DNA of 64,000 nucleotides from Bimastos eiseni (taxonomy: Eukaryota; Annelida; Clitellata; Crassiclitellata; Lumbricidae): positions 7,715,234 to 7,779,233 of the forward strand of contig OY365822.1 in NCBI GenBank assembly GCA_959347315.1, given 5' to 3'. Below are positions 1 to 10,515 of this stretch, one piece after another. Position 1 is the stretch's first letter, and every line of letters begins with the position of its first letter. Below the pieces are notes generated by a model. That model was not told the origin of the DNA and searched no databases. It saw only the letters and a program-made list of their open reading frames with translations. The position numbers were made by a program, and so were the translations under genes.

Positions 1-529
1 CTCGCTGGACCCAGCGCGCAGCCTTTAGCAGATAGCATGTTGTTTACCCAGTCTTTCTGAGCTCTGTCTCTGTCTGTCTGTCGGACTCTGTCTCTCTGTC
101 TCTGTATGTCTCTCTGTCTGTGTGTGTGTGTCTCAGTCTGGTTGTCTGTATCTCTCTCTGTCCAACTGATTGTCCATCTGTCTGTCGTCAACCATCCATG
201 CTTTCAGTCGACAAGTGACGTTGGCATGTCTGCCTGCATGACTATCCATCTGTCTGCCTGTCTGTCTATGTCTGTCTGTTTGCCGTCATCACCAGGTTTC
301 AATGTTTATTCGCTTGTCCTTAATCGCCAGATGTCGTAACAAACGCTTGTTCATCGTCTCTGATGCATGATCCATCATCTATGTATGCCATGCCTATTAC
401 TTCAATCGTTTTATATGAACTTCATTAAGGTTTATGGCGTTCAGCGAATGGTTTCATATAAGAATTTCAATGTTATCATCAACACAACCTACACACAAGT
501 AAACGATTCAATCGTGTTTCTTTTTATAG
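1..529. other. Intron 1 remnant of gene A with TCTG-rich microsatellite
   Basis: No gene is seen here. Positions 65-290 are rich in TCTG/TCTC repeats. The stretch at about 170-460 matches 59,260-59,520, which lies in the intron between coding exons 1 and 2 of gene C. The window therefore appears to open inside the corresponding intron of gene A, and the BIR exon of that gene would be upstream of base 1. The short ORFs here are translations of the microsatellite. Confidence 0.6.
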
Positions 530-2409
530 GACTGTACGCTCTTGCACAAAGATGCCGAGACCTGAGTGAGTTACCACTATGCTATCTATGGGACTACAAG
601 AGGCCTCAACTGTAATGACCATACCTATAGGGCCTATCAGTAGATATTTTGGTGTACTGTCTGTGATCTATAGGGCCTACTGATCCAGTTTGAGATGGAG
701 CGTCCTCTATGGAATAGCCTTGTTTATGGAATCTTGCTAATCTAATAAATTCTAATCTAATTTAATCTATTCTTATTTAACTTGTTTTGATCTATAGTAC
801 CGTGCCAAGACCGGTTCGGCTGACAGATCCCTATATCTTGGGGCATTTAGTCTCCTCTACTCTCTTGGGACCTGAGGTCTATGCTTACCTGACAATTTTA
901 CAACCATTGAATCGAGATATGACCGCCTTCTGTATAAAATGATTATTCACAACGTGCTTCATAAGGAAATAACTTGACTCTTTCACTCATTCACTCATTG
1001 CTAATTCATCAAGAAATATGACACAGCGCCCCTTCAGTATTTCTGCTTTAGTAGGAGCACTTTCGATCAAACCCCAGCGGGAGAAGACAACAGCTTATGA
1101 TATATATGAGGAAGATCACTGGGACTGCCTTCCAAAGAGTCGGATCAGCGACAGAAACAGTCCATGCAACATATTGATAATAGCTAATAACTGCATCTGC
1201 GATGAACGTTGAACGTTCCTTCAGCAAACACGCTTTTGCTGTGAAAAATCCTTGTTGTAGGCCTATTGCAGGCTATTGATCTCATTTCTATCCGCCAGTC
1301 TTTCGCTTAATTTATTCATACAGATGAGATATTTATTAGGTAAATTGGAAACAAATTTGTCTTAGGAATACCGTTCTATGTCCCTATTTACAAAGCAAAT
1401 CCCGAAGATGTTGAAGACTTTCTCAGAAGGCAGACGGTTCGATCCCTGGTAGAGGAAGTGGGATTCGAACGAGAGGTCTTTCAACGGGTCATAATTAGGC
1501 AGCTGAAGACGAAAGGTAGGTCTATGCCTCTACACGATTAGTAATTTAAATTGAAATGTTTGAAGCTTAAAGAGATGCAATGCAATGTGAATAAGTATGA
1601 TATGTCATGTGACGTGATGCTTAGTATGCTGTAATTATTATGCAATGTAGTAGCATAATGTAAACCAGCAGAATTGATTACTGCAGCGCTGTTCTGGCTG
1701 GTCTTCTCTGTGCCGTATTGGTGCTTTTAGATCGCTTCTTCGCTCTGCGGCCAGGTTTATTGGACATATACCTAAATTTTCACCGGTTTCAGCTTATATG
1801 CGCGATGTCCTTCACTGGCTACCGGTTCAGCAGCGCATCAGTTTCCGCATTGCGACACTAGTTTTGCGGTGTCACTATGGTTTTCCGCCATCCTACTTGA
1901 CTGAACTGTGTCGTCCGGTGTCTGAACTCCTTTCGTTTTGTACAAAAATACGCCAGTCATATACATTATGTTTCACATACCGGGTGTAATGTGACTAAAA
2001 TCTAATGCAATGGGGTGATACGCGTCGATAACCGTGACGAAAACGGCGACGACGATGATGACAATGATTATGATGATGATGAAGTTAACGGATAACGACG
2101 ATGACGAGGGTTACGATGATGATGACGATGATGACGATGACGGCGACGAATGATGATGTCGACACTGATGATGATGACGAGGATTATGAACATGAGTGCG
2201 ATGAAGAAGAAGATGATGCTGGTTTTGCTGATGCTAACGATGACAATGAGATGATGATGATGATGGTGACGACGACTACGACGGTGATGACGACTACCAA
2301 TACCTATGGTGCTTAAGAAATTGTTTATTTCTGTTCAGGGAGAGACTTCGCCAACACAACAGAACTCTTGGCAACGGTTTCTGAATTGCTGGACGCTCGA
2401 TTCACGTAG
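530..2409 (+). CDS. Gene A: IAP-like UBA protein, 5' partial (coding exons 2-4)
   Basis: Three exons are visible: 530-565, 1366-1515 and 2339-2409. Each has an AG acceptor and GT donor (GTGAGT, GTAGGT), and all junctions are phase 1. Joined, they read without a stop from the linker (LYALAQRCRDL) through NPEDVEDFL and EEVGFEREVFQRVIIRQL to LLDARFT and a TAG at 2407. The C-terminal part has the pattern GF-x4-V-x5-RQL-x-T-x-G-x-x-F followed by a LLDA end, as in the UBA domain of IAP proteins; that assignment rests on family knowledge. Exon 1 (half BIR) is missing because the window starts inside the intron. Gene B is the closest copy: both carry the same LINE fragment in intron 3. No RING exon was found before the next repeats. 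Confidence 0.72.
1690..1990 (+). mobile_element. 5'-truncated LINE fragment in intron 3 of gene A
   Basis: The plus strand reads RFIGHIPKFSPVSAYMRDVL, then HWLPVQQRISFRIATLV and PPSYLTELCRPVS, with decay afterwards. This is the usual region after the reverse transcriptase domain of CR1/L2/jockey-type LINEs (motif HWLPV-x-R-I-x-F). The same fragment lies at 41,090-41,405 in gene B but not in gene C, so it was inserted before the A/B duplication. Confidence 0.7.
2035..2312 (+). repeat. GAT/GAC trinucleotide-rich tract before exon 4
   Basis: An imperfect (GAT/GAC)n tract ends about 25 bases before the exon 4 acceptor. Equivalent tracts sit at the same place in gene B (41,440-41,715) and gene C (60,895-60,985), so it predates all three copies. 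The acidic peptide ORF over it is a repeat translation. Confidence 0.8.
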
Positions 2410-3535
2410 AGAGAAAGAGAGCGTTTTTGTCGAGAACTAGAGATGACAGTGTAGATAAGGAACTGACGTCAAGTGAAACTCTGGATTGTATGCTTAACCG
2501 AAGCATTAGTGCTAAGATGACTTAACGGGTTTGCTTAAACATGTACTCCAGAAAATACCTACTCCAAGGGTTCAAGGGTTGACAACGACCTGTGCGTTAC
2601 AATTGCTCAACTAGTGAATATACTGATTTTCCAATTTCAAAGCAATCGCTAGATGACTCTCATCTGATACATCCCAGGGAAAGAATAAACGTCGTGTTCA
2701 AGTGATTAAATGGAGAGTTCAGGGCTTGAGTGGACAGACAGTAATACCATCGACACTGCCGTGCAAGAAAAAAACTCATGGACGATTCAAGAAGCTCGTA
2801 TTGCTGCAGCCAACTTGAAAGTGCTGAAGATCCACGAGAAAGATGGCGCTTCTCCCACGCAGCGTCTCCTATACTGAAGAATAGGTCATGCGCCTGTGAA
2901 TAAGCTGGTTCCCTCGACTTCGCTTTTTGGGCGCTGTAGAAATTTTGAGATTACGATTGCTCAACGGATAAATCAACTGTCAACTCACAGACCCTGATTC
3001 TATCCTATGTTCTAACTTTTCTCTATTTTAAAAAAGAAAGTTAATGATCTTTAATGTAAAATTGCTAGATATGCCGCTAATTTAGTCTGTAATGACCTGC
3101 TGTTCGACTCTGACTTCTCCGGCTCTGCCCTTAGTAACATGCCGTCTGTCACCTGCTGTTGATGTCTTTAATCTGTTCATGGGCTTGGTCCATAAATCAT
3201 CTGACAAATTTTCATTGAAGTCGAATTTAACTATGGGGCAGCTATGCAAGTCGTCCATCGCATTATACATCTGATTTAACCAACGTCGCCGTCTAGTAAA
3301 GGAAGGTCTAGTCGTTCTCGAGGGTTGCGGGAATTGAAATCGCTTGCTCTACTCTGCGCACCAATCCATTGCCCTACATACCACCACCCCCCGACGCCCA
3401 TCATAACACTCCTCGTTACACTTATGTGTGTTCGTTATCTTAATGTGCATGTGTTGGCCTATGAATTGAAAGCAGTTTTGAGTAGAGAGCAGCATAATTA
3501 AATAGTACATAATTACAAATGACTTTCCGTAGGCT
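2410..3535. other. 3' flank of gene A, noncoding
   Basis: This follows the gene A stop codon. It is collinear with 41,823-42,835 after gene B, with small indels. No ORF is convincingly conserved. No AATAAA signal could be tied to the gene with confidence. The similarity to gene B ends at about 3,530, where the TA-rich region begins. Confidence 0.5.
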
Positions 3536-3584
3536 ATATATATATATATATATATAAAATTAAACCCTGACGTCGTGGCGTAGG

Positions 3585-3648
<64 letters not shown>

Positions 3649-3690
3649 CGCTACGCCACGACGTCAGGGTTTAATTTTTCCAAACATATA
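3530..3690. repeat. Large TA-cored palindrome
   Basis: Two copies of AAACCCTGACGTCGTGGCGTAG face each other (about 3,561-3,582 forward and 3,650-3,672 reverse) around roughly 60 bp of (TA)n. The arms are near-perfect complements, so this can extrude as a long hairpin. It sits at one breakpoint of the inverted segment at 3,655-4,075. Confidence 0.8.
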
Positions 3691-3984
3691 ATTTAACGTA
3701 TCATCAGGATTTTAAAAACTATACGGATGCTAGCAGAAAACAATTGGCACAGCACAATAATAATAATTATATTATAGCAATGATAATGATAATGACGATG
3801 ACGATGATGATGACGACGACCATGACCATACCACTACTACTTTTACTAATAATAATAATAAAAGTAATACTAATAATAATAAAAATAATATCCAGATTGC
3901 CAATTTATCCTCGTTCCGGACAGTTACTGTATCACCTGAGGGTTCAGAACTACATCGGGTAACAATAATTATAGCTATAGTAAC

Positions 3985-4039
<55 letters not shown>

Positions 4040-4075
4040 GTAATAATGAAAATTGCCTGGTCCTTATTCATTTAT
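3655..4075 (-). repeat. Segment inverted relative to 48,985-49,350
   Basis: The block runs from TTTAATTTTTCCAAACATAT through CATCGGGTAACAATAATT to CCTGGTCCTTATTCATT. It is the reverse complement of 48,985-49,350, apart from different (ATT)n lengths. Surrounding blocks are in the same orientation in both copies, so only this segment is flipped. The isoleucine-rich ORFs across it are translations of ATT repeats. Confidence 0.85.
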
Positions 4076-4436
4076 ATATATATATATATATATATATAGA
4101 CCGAACTATTTCTGCTCTATATGTATTATGGTAAACACTCACGTCATGGCGTAGGCTATATATATATATATATATTTATATATATAGGACAGAGTTAGTT
4201 CGGTATATATATGTATATATATATTTATATATATATATACATATATATACCGAACTAACTCTGTTCTATATATATACTATGATAAACACTCACGTCATGG
4301 CGTATTCTATATATATATATATATATATATTCACCGAACTAACTCTGCTCTATATATACTATGGTAAACCCTCACGTCATGGCGTAGGCTATATATCTAT
4401 ATATATACCGAACTAATTCTGTTCGATATATACTAT
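4075..4436. repeat. TA-rich tandem satellite, about 80-100 bp unit
   Basis: Units contain CCGAACTAACTCTGCTCTAT, ACTATGGTAAAC, then CTCACGTCATGGCGTAGGC, separated by variable (TA)n. Four to five units are present here, and a similar set lies at 49,365-49,730. At 4,187-4,264 one unit is inverted, giving arms of about 25 bp around a TA core. Confidence 0.8.
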
Positions 4437-5500
4437 GTCCTTAATCGCCAGATGTCGTAACAAGCTCTTGTACATCGTCTCTTATATGTGATCCATCATC
4501 TATGTATGCCATGCCTATTACTTGAATCGTTTTATATGAACTTTCAGCGAATGGTTTCATATAAGAATTTCAATGTTATCATCAACACAACCTACACACA
4601 AGTAAACGATGCAATCGTGTTTCCTTTTATAGGACTGTACGCTCTTGCACAAAGATGCCGAGACCTGAGTGAGTCACACTATTATGCTATCTCATAAACT
4701 ACAGGATGTCCTAACTATCTAGGGCCTATTAGCAGATAGTTTGGAGTAGGGCCTACTGTGAATTATGCTTATCCAATTTTGATATAGAGAGTCCTGTATG
4801 GAATAACCTTGTTTACGCATGAACCCATGCTAATCTGGTCTTTTCGAATCTAATTCTGATCTAATCTAATTTTGCTTATTCTGGTACAATGTCAAGACTG
4901 TTTCGGCTGATAGCGTCCCTGTACCTCAGAGCATTTAGTCTTTGAGACCTGAAGGTGTTATTTGCGTAAAGGGATTAAAAGTTAAACACGAGACTATTAC
5001 AAGCAATGATTATTCAAAAACTGTTTGGGCCTAATAAAGAAAAGGATTTGACTCCTCATTCATTCAATTGAAATTTACATTTCCACTGTGCAATGATGCC
5101 CATAGTTACGCCAAGAACGTCCTATACAGTCTGACCTGCGATAAAAAATGTCTATAAGCCTACATAAAGTTAATCACTGCATCCGCGATGAACACTTGCA
5201 CGCTAGTTCAGCTAAGATCTGGAAAAATCTCTGTCGTATTGCAGACAAACCATCTATTTCTAACCGATTGGCTACAAGGTTTTGCTATTTATAACGTGAT
5301 CGATTAGCTCATTTGAGCTCTTATCAACCAATCAGTCAATCAATTAGTGAATCAATTAGTTAGTCAGTCAGTCAGTCAGTCAGTAAATCTATATTGTGTT
5401 ATAATTGTTGAGTTTGTGATTTAAATATTTCTGTGTTTTGTTTACAGCCTGAGAAAATGCTGCCAATTTGGCCACGAGAATTCATATTGGTATGTACGTT
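4436..5500 (+). pseudogene. Partial IAP-family copy (exon 2 remnant plus candidate 42-nt exon)
   Basis: Homology to gene A starts at 4,436 (matching about 325). Exon 2 is at 4633-4668 with intact AG and GTGAGT and the same 12-residue peptide. Flanking intron sequence follows, but coding exons 3 and 4 are absent. Instead, a 42-nt segment at 5448-5489 is bounded by TTTGTTTACAG and GTATGT, and is kept in the paralogous copy at 50742-50783. Spliced in phase 1 to exon 2 it would give an immediate stop. In phase 0 it is open (PEKMLPIWPREFIL). I read the locus as a truncated copy; whether the 42-nt exon is used is unknown. Confidence 0.5.
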
Positions 5501-6438
5501 ATATTTGCCTTAACGTTATAGACATTTATGAGGTGTCTTTCCTCCAAAGCATTGAAGCGCATCCTTGACTCTGTGTGGATGAAATGGCCACATTGATTGT
5601 CATACAAATATAAAGTGTTTCAATAAAGATATGAAAAGTGTGAAACAAGGATATTACATATGGTATGGTGGAGTTTACTTTAGTCAGGTTCTGCTGTTGA
5701 CTTTGGAAACCAGAAAAAATCTGTTAGTTAATACATGCAGCGATGGGGAGCAAGTGCAAGACTTCAGGTGTATAGGTAGTGATATGCACAAAGAGAGGAA
5801 GTCAGGCTATACGCCTCGATGAAGAATTTCTTTCATTTTAAGACTGATTGAAGGGGAAAGGCCATTGAGAAGTGAGTTGCAGTAGTCTAGGCGGAAACAT
5901 GTGTATAGTGTGGTATGGGTGCATATGTGGGCTGTAGTAGGGATGGATGTGCGTATGGTGTGGTATGGATGCACGGTGTGGAGGGCTTAAGTCTGGCTGT
6001 TCTAATGGCAAGATTAACAGTCTGTTTTTGAAGCAAGGCCAGGAAATTGCCAGTAACATGTCGTAGCTTCTGCAACAGCCGACAGGTGGAAGATGAGCAG
6101 ATGGAATTGACGCACATTCGTGTATATTCTTAACAGTAATTTATCGGTGCTTCAGAGGCTGATGTCGGCCAGATGTATAATGTGATTGGTGCCTTGCATG
6201 GCTGCCGACAGTAGAAATTCAACTCCTGTAAATAAGTTGTCATCATCTGTCTGCATTCATACTGAGGTTTGTCTGTTAGAAATTAATGGAAAATTATTAT
6301 TATTTTTATTATGTAAGTAAGTATCTGGACAATTGATATAAGGCCACCTTTGTGCCTAAATTAGTTTAATTAAGCATAGTAAAGCAATAAATTAAAGCAA
6401 ACAGTTTTGAAGTAGTGACAACTCGCTACCTGCATGCG
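5500..6438. other. Duplicated noncoding stretch
   Basis: It is collinear with 50,790-51,935, which has an extra stretch of about 170 bases around 50,890-51,065. No conserved ORF, splice sites or known repeat were recognised. The short minus-strand ORFs differ in start and length between copies and look incidental. Confidence 0.45.
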
Positions 6439-6439
6439 C

Positions 6440-6625
6440 AAATATATGTGCAACATTGTACTTACATGTGCAACATTATACATACATGTGCAACATTATA
6501 CATACATGTGCAACATTATACATACATGTGCAACATTGTACATACATGTGCAGCATTGTACATACATACATGTGCAACATTGTACATACATGTGCAACAT
6601 TGTACATACATGTGCAACATTGTGC
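6440..6625 (+). repeat. 20-bp minisatellite (ACATGTGCAACATTATACAT)
   Basis: About nine tandem 20-bp units with T/G variation (ATTATAC, ATTGTAC). The paralogous array at 51,940-52,180 has about twelve. Because 20 is not a multiple of 3 and the unit lacks stops, all three plus frames read the same 20-residue periodic peptide. These ORFs are not taken as genes. Confidence 0.9.
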
Positions 6626-6718
6626 TATTTTTATCCGGGCTTGGCTGGGTCGGGAGGCTTGTGAATAAACACCTTATAGCGATGCTATGTAAATTGTCAT
6701 AATGAATTAATTAATATA

Positions 6719-6890
6719 ATTCATTCATTACGAGAATTCGTATAGCGCCTCTTCAAGGTGACTACTCATAGGCGCTCCCAACCCCAACGCGGCCAAATAA
6801 AAATGTCTTAAGATGAGAGAGGGGCGCGGGGCCTCTATATACGCAGAGCAGTCACGGGCCTCTAAGACGGAAGCTGGCCTGGTCTTTAGC
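6719..6890 (+). repeat. Dispersed repeat (TAGCGCCTCTTCAAGGTGAC family)
   Basis: It begins near ATTCATTCATTACGAG and continues TAGCGCC-TTCAAGGTGACTACTCATAGGCGCTCCCAACCC. Related copies are at 52,260-52,430 (duplicate), 58,838-59,165 and 60,311-60,400. It has no coding capacity. The pattern is that of a short dispersed element, class unknown. Confidence 0.6.
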
Positions 6891-6984
6891 AAAAATGATA
6901 AGTTCGGTATTACTTAGATGCTAGGCATTTGAACTGATCGTAGTTAAAAGTCACTAATACTATATTTAAGTAGGCATAAATAAT

Positions 6985-7130
6985 AAAAGAACGCGTCATC
7001 TCTTGAGACATTTAAATCGCGACTCAAGACTTATCTTTTCAAACACTCATACGACTTTAACTGACGTTCTGTTCTCGTGTACAGCGCCCTTTCTTTCGGC
7101 CTCGGCTGCACTATCTCATCGCAATCATCC
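6985..7130 (+). mobile_element. LINE 3' terminus (C-terminal codons)
   Basis: From 6999 the plus strand reads SLETFKSRLKTYLFKHSYDF and then N-stop at 7062. This is the typical last stretch of the second ORF in L2/CR1-like LINEs (S-x-x-x-FK-x-x-LKT-x-LF). It is followed by a short 3' UTR with AGCGCCCTTTC. Upstream LINE sequence is absent, so it is a 5'-truncated copy. The duplicate is at about 52,530-52,675. Confidence 0.65.
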
Positions 7131-7334
7131 GTGTTGGGTAAACTCATACAAGAAATGAGTTAAATAACAACTCAACTCATGTACCTCGAAATGAATTAAA
7201 ACTCATACTCAAATCAGTTGTTAAATGAGTTAAATCATCAATTCACACATGTCTCATACTGACACGTTCTAATTATTCAAATGCACAGTTACCACGAAAC
7301 GGTATCATCAGTTTATTATTCCTAATTTACTCGC

Positions 7335-7545
7335 ATTACTGTTGTTGTTGTTGTTATTATTATTATTATTATCATTATTATTACTATTATTATTGATGGA
7401 TAAATCAGGTTATTATTACGGAGTCAAAAGTAAACACCTAGGGTTGCCAACCGTCCCGGAATGACCGGGACAGTCCCGGAATCGACCAAAGCCGTCCCGT
7501 GTCCCGGGCAATGCTTATTTTGTCCCATTATCCGGGAATAGGCCT
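7335..7545. repeat. (ATT)n tract and hAT-like terminal sequence
   Basis: An (ATT)n tract at about 7,340-7,395 is followed at 7,439 by CTAGGGTTGCCAACCGTCCC and three further CGGGA/TCCCG motifs. The CAGGG-TTGCCAAC form resembles hAT transposon ends. No facing terminal repeat was found, so it would be a solitary end. The duplicate is at about 52,900-53,145. Confidence 0.4.
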
Positions 7546-7854
7546 AGGTAAAAAATTACGAATGATTATGCGATTCAATGATATTATCTAAATTCAGGCA
7601 ACATGAGCAATTAGCTAACTGTGATAAAACATCGTAATTCTCAAAGTTCAAAAGCATGATTTAATCAAAAGTGTTTTGACTAATCGACTTTCGATTAAGG
7701 ACTCGAAAGTCTCGAAGTTACAAACATCAATCGGAATTCACGACTTTATAATATGCCTAGCAGAATGCGGAAAACTTCAGTTTGTGTTATGCTTAGACCT
7801 GCTGCTAGTACCTGTATTTTATAAATATAATCTTACCTAATCTCTTTCGGTCTA

Positions 7855-8165
7855 TAGTTTCTACCACCTGCGACGACTTCGAGTTGTCAGTCGATCTGCT
7901 CCTCCACCCACTTTTGCCTTTATGCGTCATGCTTTTGTCTGCTCACGTATTGATTACTGCATCGTATTGCCAGTTATTGGTCTTCCAAAATCTCGCCTGT
8001 CATCTCTTCAATCAGTGCTAAATGCAGCTACCCGTGTGATTGCCCGCCCATTTAACTCTGGCCGCTTCTGTTTCTGCCCACCTTCTGAAGACTTTTCCCG
8101 TGGGGACTTTCGCATTGAGAGCGCCTCTGATAAGGTCATAATTGGAGATGCGCTATAGAAATATG
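7855..8165 (+). mobile_element. LINE 3' fragment with internal deletion
   Basis: It reads FYHLRRLRVVSRSAPPPTFA, then FVCSRIDYCIVLP and LPKSRLSSLQSVLNAATRVI, which is the conserved post-RT region of L2/CR1-like LINEs. After GCCCGCCCA at 8050 it jumps to TTTAACTCTGG. The copy at 53,449-54,068 keeps a further 318 bases (53,644-53,961) here, so this copy carries a deletion. It ends GCGCCTCTGATAAGG and GCGCTATAGAAAT, a LINE-type 3' end. Confidence 0.75.
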
Positions 8166-8187
8166 TAATTGCAATACAACACAGTAC

Positions 8188-8397
8188 GTGAACAGTGAAC
8201 TGCATAAATCATTCATCAAGGGAATGGGAACTGGGAATGCATTTGATCAGAATTGCATAAGACCATCTGTGTCAGAGACGTTTGGTCATATGAGAGAAAG
8301 GTGCATCAGAGGACCTGCAGCGGAAGACGAGGGTTCAGCCGCTTCAGCGACACCAGGAGACTCGACTGCAACTAAGGCTGACGATCCCAGTGAATGA
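8188..8397 (+). CDS. Unassigned 69-codon ORF conserved in both duplicate copies
   Basis: An ORF of 69 codons (MNSELHKSFIKGMGTGNAFD onwards, ending ATKADDPSE) is preserved at 54,099-54,308 with about two amino-acid changes. It starts just after a LINE 3' end. The preceding ACAG could be an acceptor, and CCCAG at the end is not followed by GT. The composition is less AT-rich than its surroundings. I recognise no domain. Preservation may only reflect recent duplication. Whether it is an exon, an ORF of a mobile element or chance is open. Confidence 0.25.
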   Translation: MNSELHKSFIKGMGTGNAFDQNCIRPSVSETFGHMRERCIRGPAAEDEGSAASATPGDSTATKADDPSE

Positions 8398-8399
8398 TA

Positions 8400-9660
8400 T
8401 GCAAAGAGTCAGGTCAAAAGAGAAATAGTAAAGCATATATGTGTACTGCTTTATACGTTGGATTTAGAAAACGCTGTATAGGCTAGAAGCGATCAGTTAG
8501 TTTATATTTGAGTATACCGAGTCAAGATTGTGACTTGTCGTTGATATACTGTTCAATAAATCTTCCAGTTGACCAGCGGAAGCCGTAGCCTACCTATATC
8601 TTAGAAAAAGGGACTCAAGTAAGATCATCACCGGCATATTTTTCTGAAATAATTGTTATTATTATAAATGTGTAGCCATTATCATTTTCACCGTCGGTGG
8701 CTAACCTCTCCTTTCGGTGAGGCAGTCTTCCATAGGCCTACTTTAAAATATTACGGTTCGCTGCTTGCACAGATGCGGGCCCCTCTGTAATCATAATTAT
8801 AATAATTAAGGTTGATACCAATAATAAAAATAGTTTTCTGCTAAGTCCGTGTCGGGGTCATTGGTGAATTATATACCATGCAAGCACGAGCTTTATTAAA
8901 CAAGAATCCACATGCACAGGAATGTCTGGAATGTCTCTATGTCACTAGCCTATAGTTTTGGGGCGATAATCATGGACAAGAAATTTTCACATCTTGTTGA
9001 CATAACAGGCTGATTCGTTGACTTTTAGTTATGACGAGAAATTGACGAATAACTACCGGTATGTCAGCCAAATAAAAATAAAATAAAAATGCCGTTGAAG
9101 GTTTTAAACTTCATATTTTCATATAGAAGCAAAATTTAAATCGAACGATATCTATGTTTAAGAGTGAAACGTTTACACGGACATTTGACGAGTAAACATG
9201 CCTCTAATATAGATTCAATGGTTATGAAATTTTTACTCCATGAAACAGAAATATTAATTTTATTTCATGAAATTGAATAATTTTATATCCACGAACTAAA
9301 CGAATACTTAGAGATTTGGCACTATTCGTCTCAAAGTTATTTTTATCAAATTTAAGTGAGTTTAGAATGTAGGGCTTGGTGCAGGGTATAGCATTAGGAG
9401 ACGATAGCAGAGAGCCGATCTGATTTCACTTTCCCGACTCAATAGTTGCTTTTATTGAATGCGTTTTGCTCCTCTCCATTCTGGATTAAATCAATAGATT
9501 CCTCGCAGCGATTATAACTTTTAAGATAAGCCTTATTAATTTATTACACATAAAACCAAAGATGTGCCGTTGTTCGTTGATGTTTGGTACAAGAGTATGA
9601 CGTGGGCCTAAAGTGAAAGCAGGGAAAACCCAACGTCACCATCACTGGGCATGTATAACC
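8400..9660. other. Duplicated noncoding stretch
   Basis: It is collinear with 54,311-55,610. The right copy has an extra 40 bases near 54,744-54,783. No gene or recognisable element was found. There are AT-rich homopolymeric stretches around 8,640-8,680 and 9,070-9,300. Confidence 0.45.
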
Positions 9661-9669
9661 TGACTAGGA

Positions 9670-9890
9670 GTTTATGACTAAGACTGCCTTGGCCCAATAT
9701 CGGGCGTTTGCTGTCGTGGATCCATCTACCCGAAATGACCTTCCTCTATCACCTAGGGCTAAATTAATGACAGTCTTCTCTCCATCGGCATCTTACTCCT
9801 TGAGATCGATTGCTTTTTGCCCGGGGTTTCCGGGCTGAAAGCGCCTCTGAATAGCTATTCTGTGACAGGCGCTACATAAATCAACTGATA
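9670..9890 (+). mobile_element. LINE 3' terminus
   Basis: The plus strand reads ALAQYRAFAVVDPSTRNDLP at about 9,684-9,743, matching the RAF-VVGPS-WN-LP motif near the LINE ORF2 C-terminus. It is followed by a 3' end with AAGCGCCTCTGAATAGC and AGGCGCTACATAAATC. It is 5'-truncated. The duplicate is at about 55,620-55,840. Confidence 0.7.
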
Positions 9891-10515
9891 CGCTACGATC
9901 TGTCTGTTTCGACCCCTCAAACGACGCGATATTAAAAGATTTTAAGCAGAAATAAATTAAAAACCTGCTGGAATCAAACTTACAGAATTTATTCTCTCAA
10001 AATACAGTTATCGGCGTGTCCATAATTATATGCACGTAGCGATGGGTGATGCACGGGTCTATAGACCAGGATATTGGACACAGTTTTATATTTGTAAATT
10101 GCACTCAGCTTATCGGACAGTCGGTACATTCATTCGACCATAGGCTGGTGTCCCTGACAAACAAATCCTACGTCGGTTGACACTCGTGTGACGATAAACA
10201 TTAGACGGCGAGAGAAACCGATTTATGCCAACATGCTGCTATTTCGAAATGCGCAGTCGGCCGCTACGCTACGTGAGAGCGTCGTGATGACGCGTTTGCC
10301 AGAAGGAGAATCTTCCCTAATCGCTGCGCGTTGCTCGCATCATGCTAAACCCAGATCCAAACCTTCTAGTTGTACGTGAGCATGTATGGCCCTACTAATC
10401 TTCAATAATAATTATTCATCGTCGACCTTGGCGTCAGTCAGCTTTCGTTTCCAAGAATTGTCCTAATAATTATTTTTAAAACGCGACAGCCAAACTGTCA
10501 CTCGCATACTCGAGG
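9891..10515. other. Duplicated upstream region
   Basis: It is collinear with 55,841-56,795, except that the right copy has an extra stretch of about 340 bases (56,106-56,445). It lies upstream of a TATA promoter. No coding sequence is recognised. Confidence 0.4.

Noticed and set aside
2101..2316. Acidic Asp/Glu-rich ORF as a histone-chaperone-like tail
   Set aside because: It is a GAT/GAC microsatellite in intron 3, also present in genes B and C with different repeat numbers.
2410..2470. A hidden RING exon directly after exon 4
   Set aside because: The stop codon is conserved in A, B and C, gene C has no GT at that point, and no C3HC4 pattern was found downstream.
3772..4071. Poly-isoleucine/leucine ORFs here and at 48,971-49,285 as membrane proteins
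   Set aside because: They are direct translations of (ATT)n and (CAT)n microsatellites, with different lengths in the two copies.
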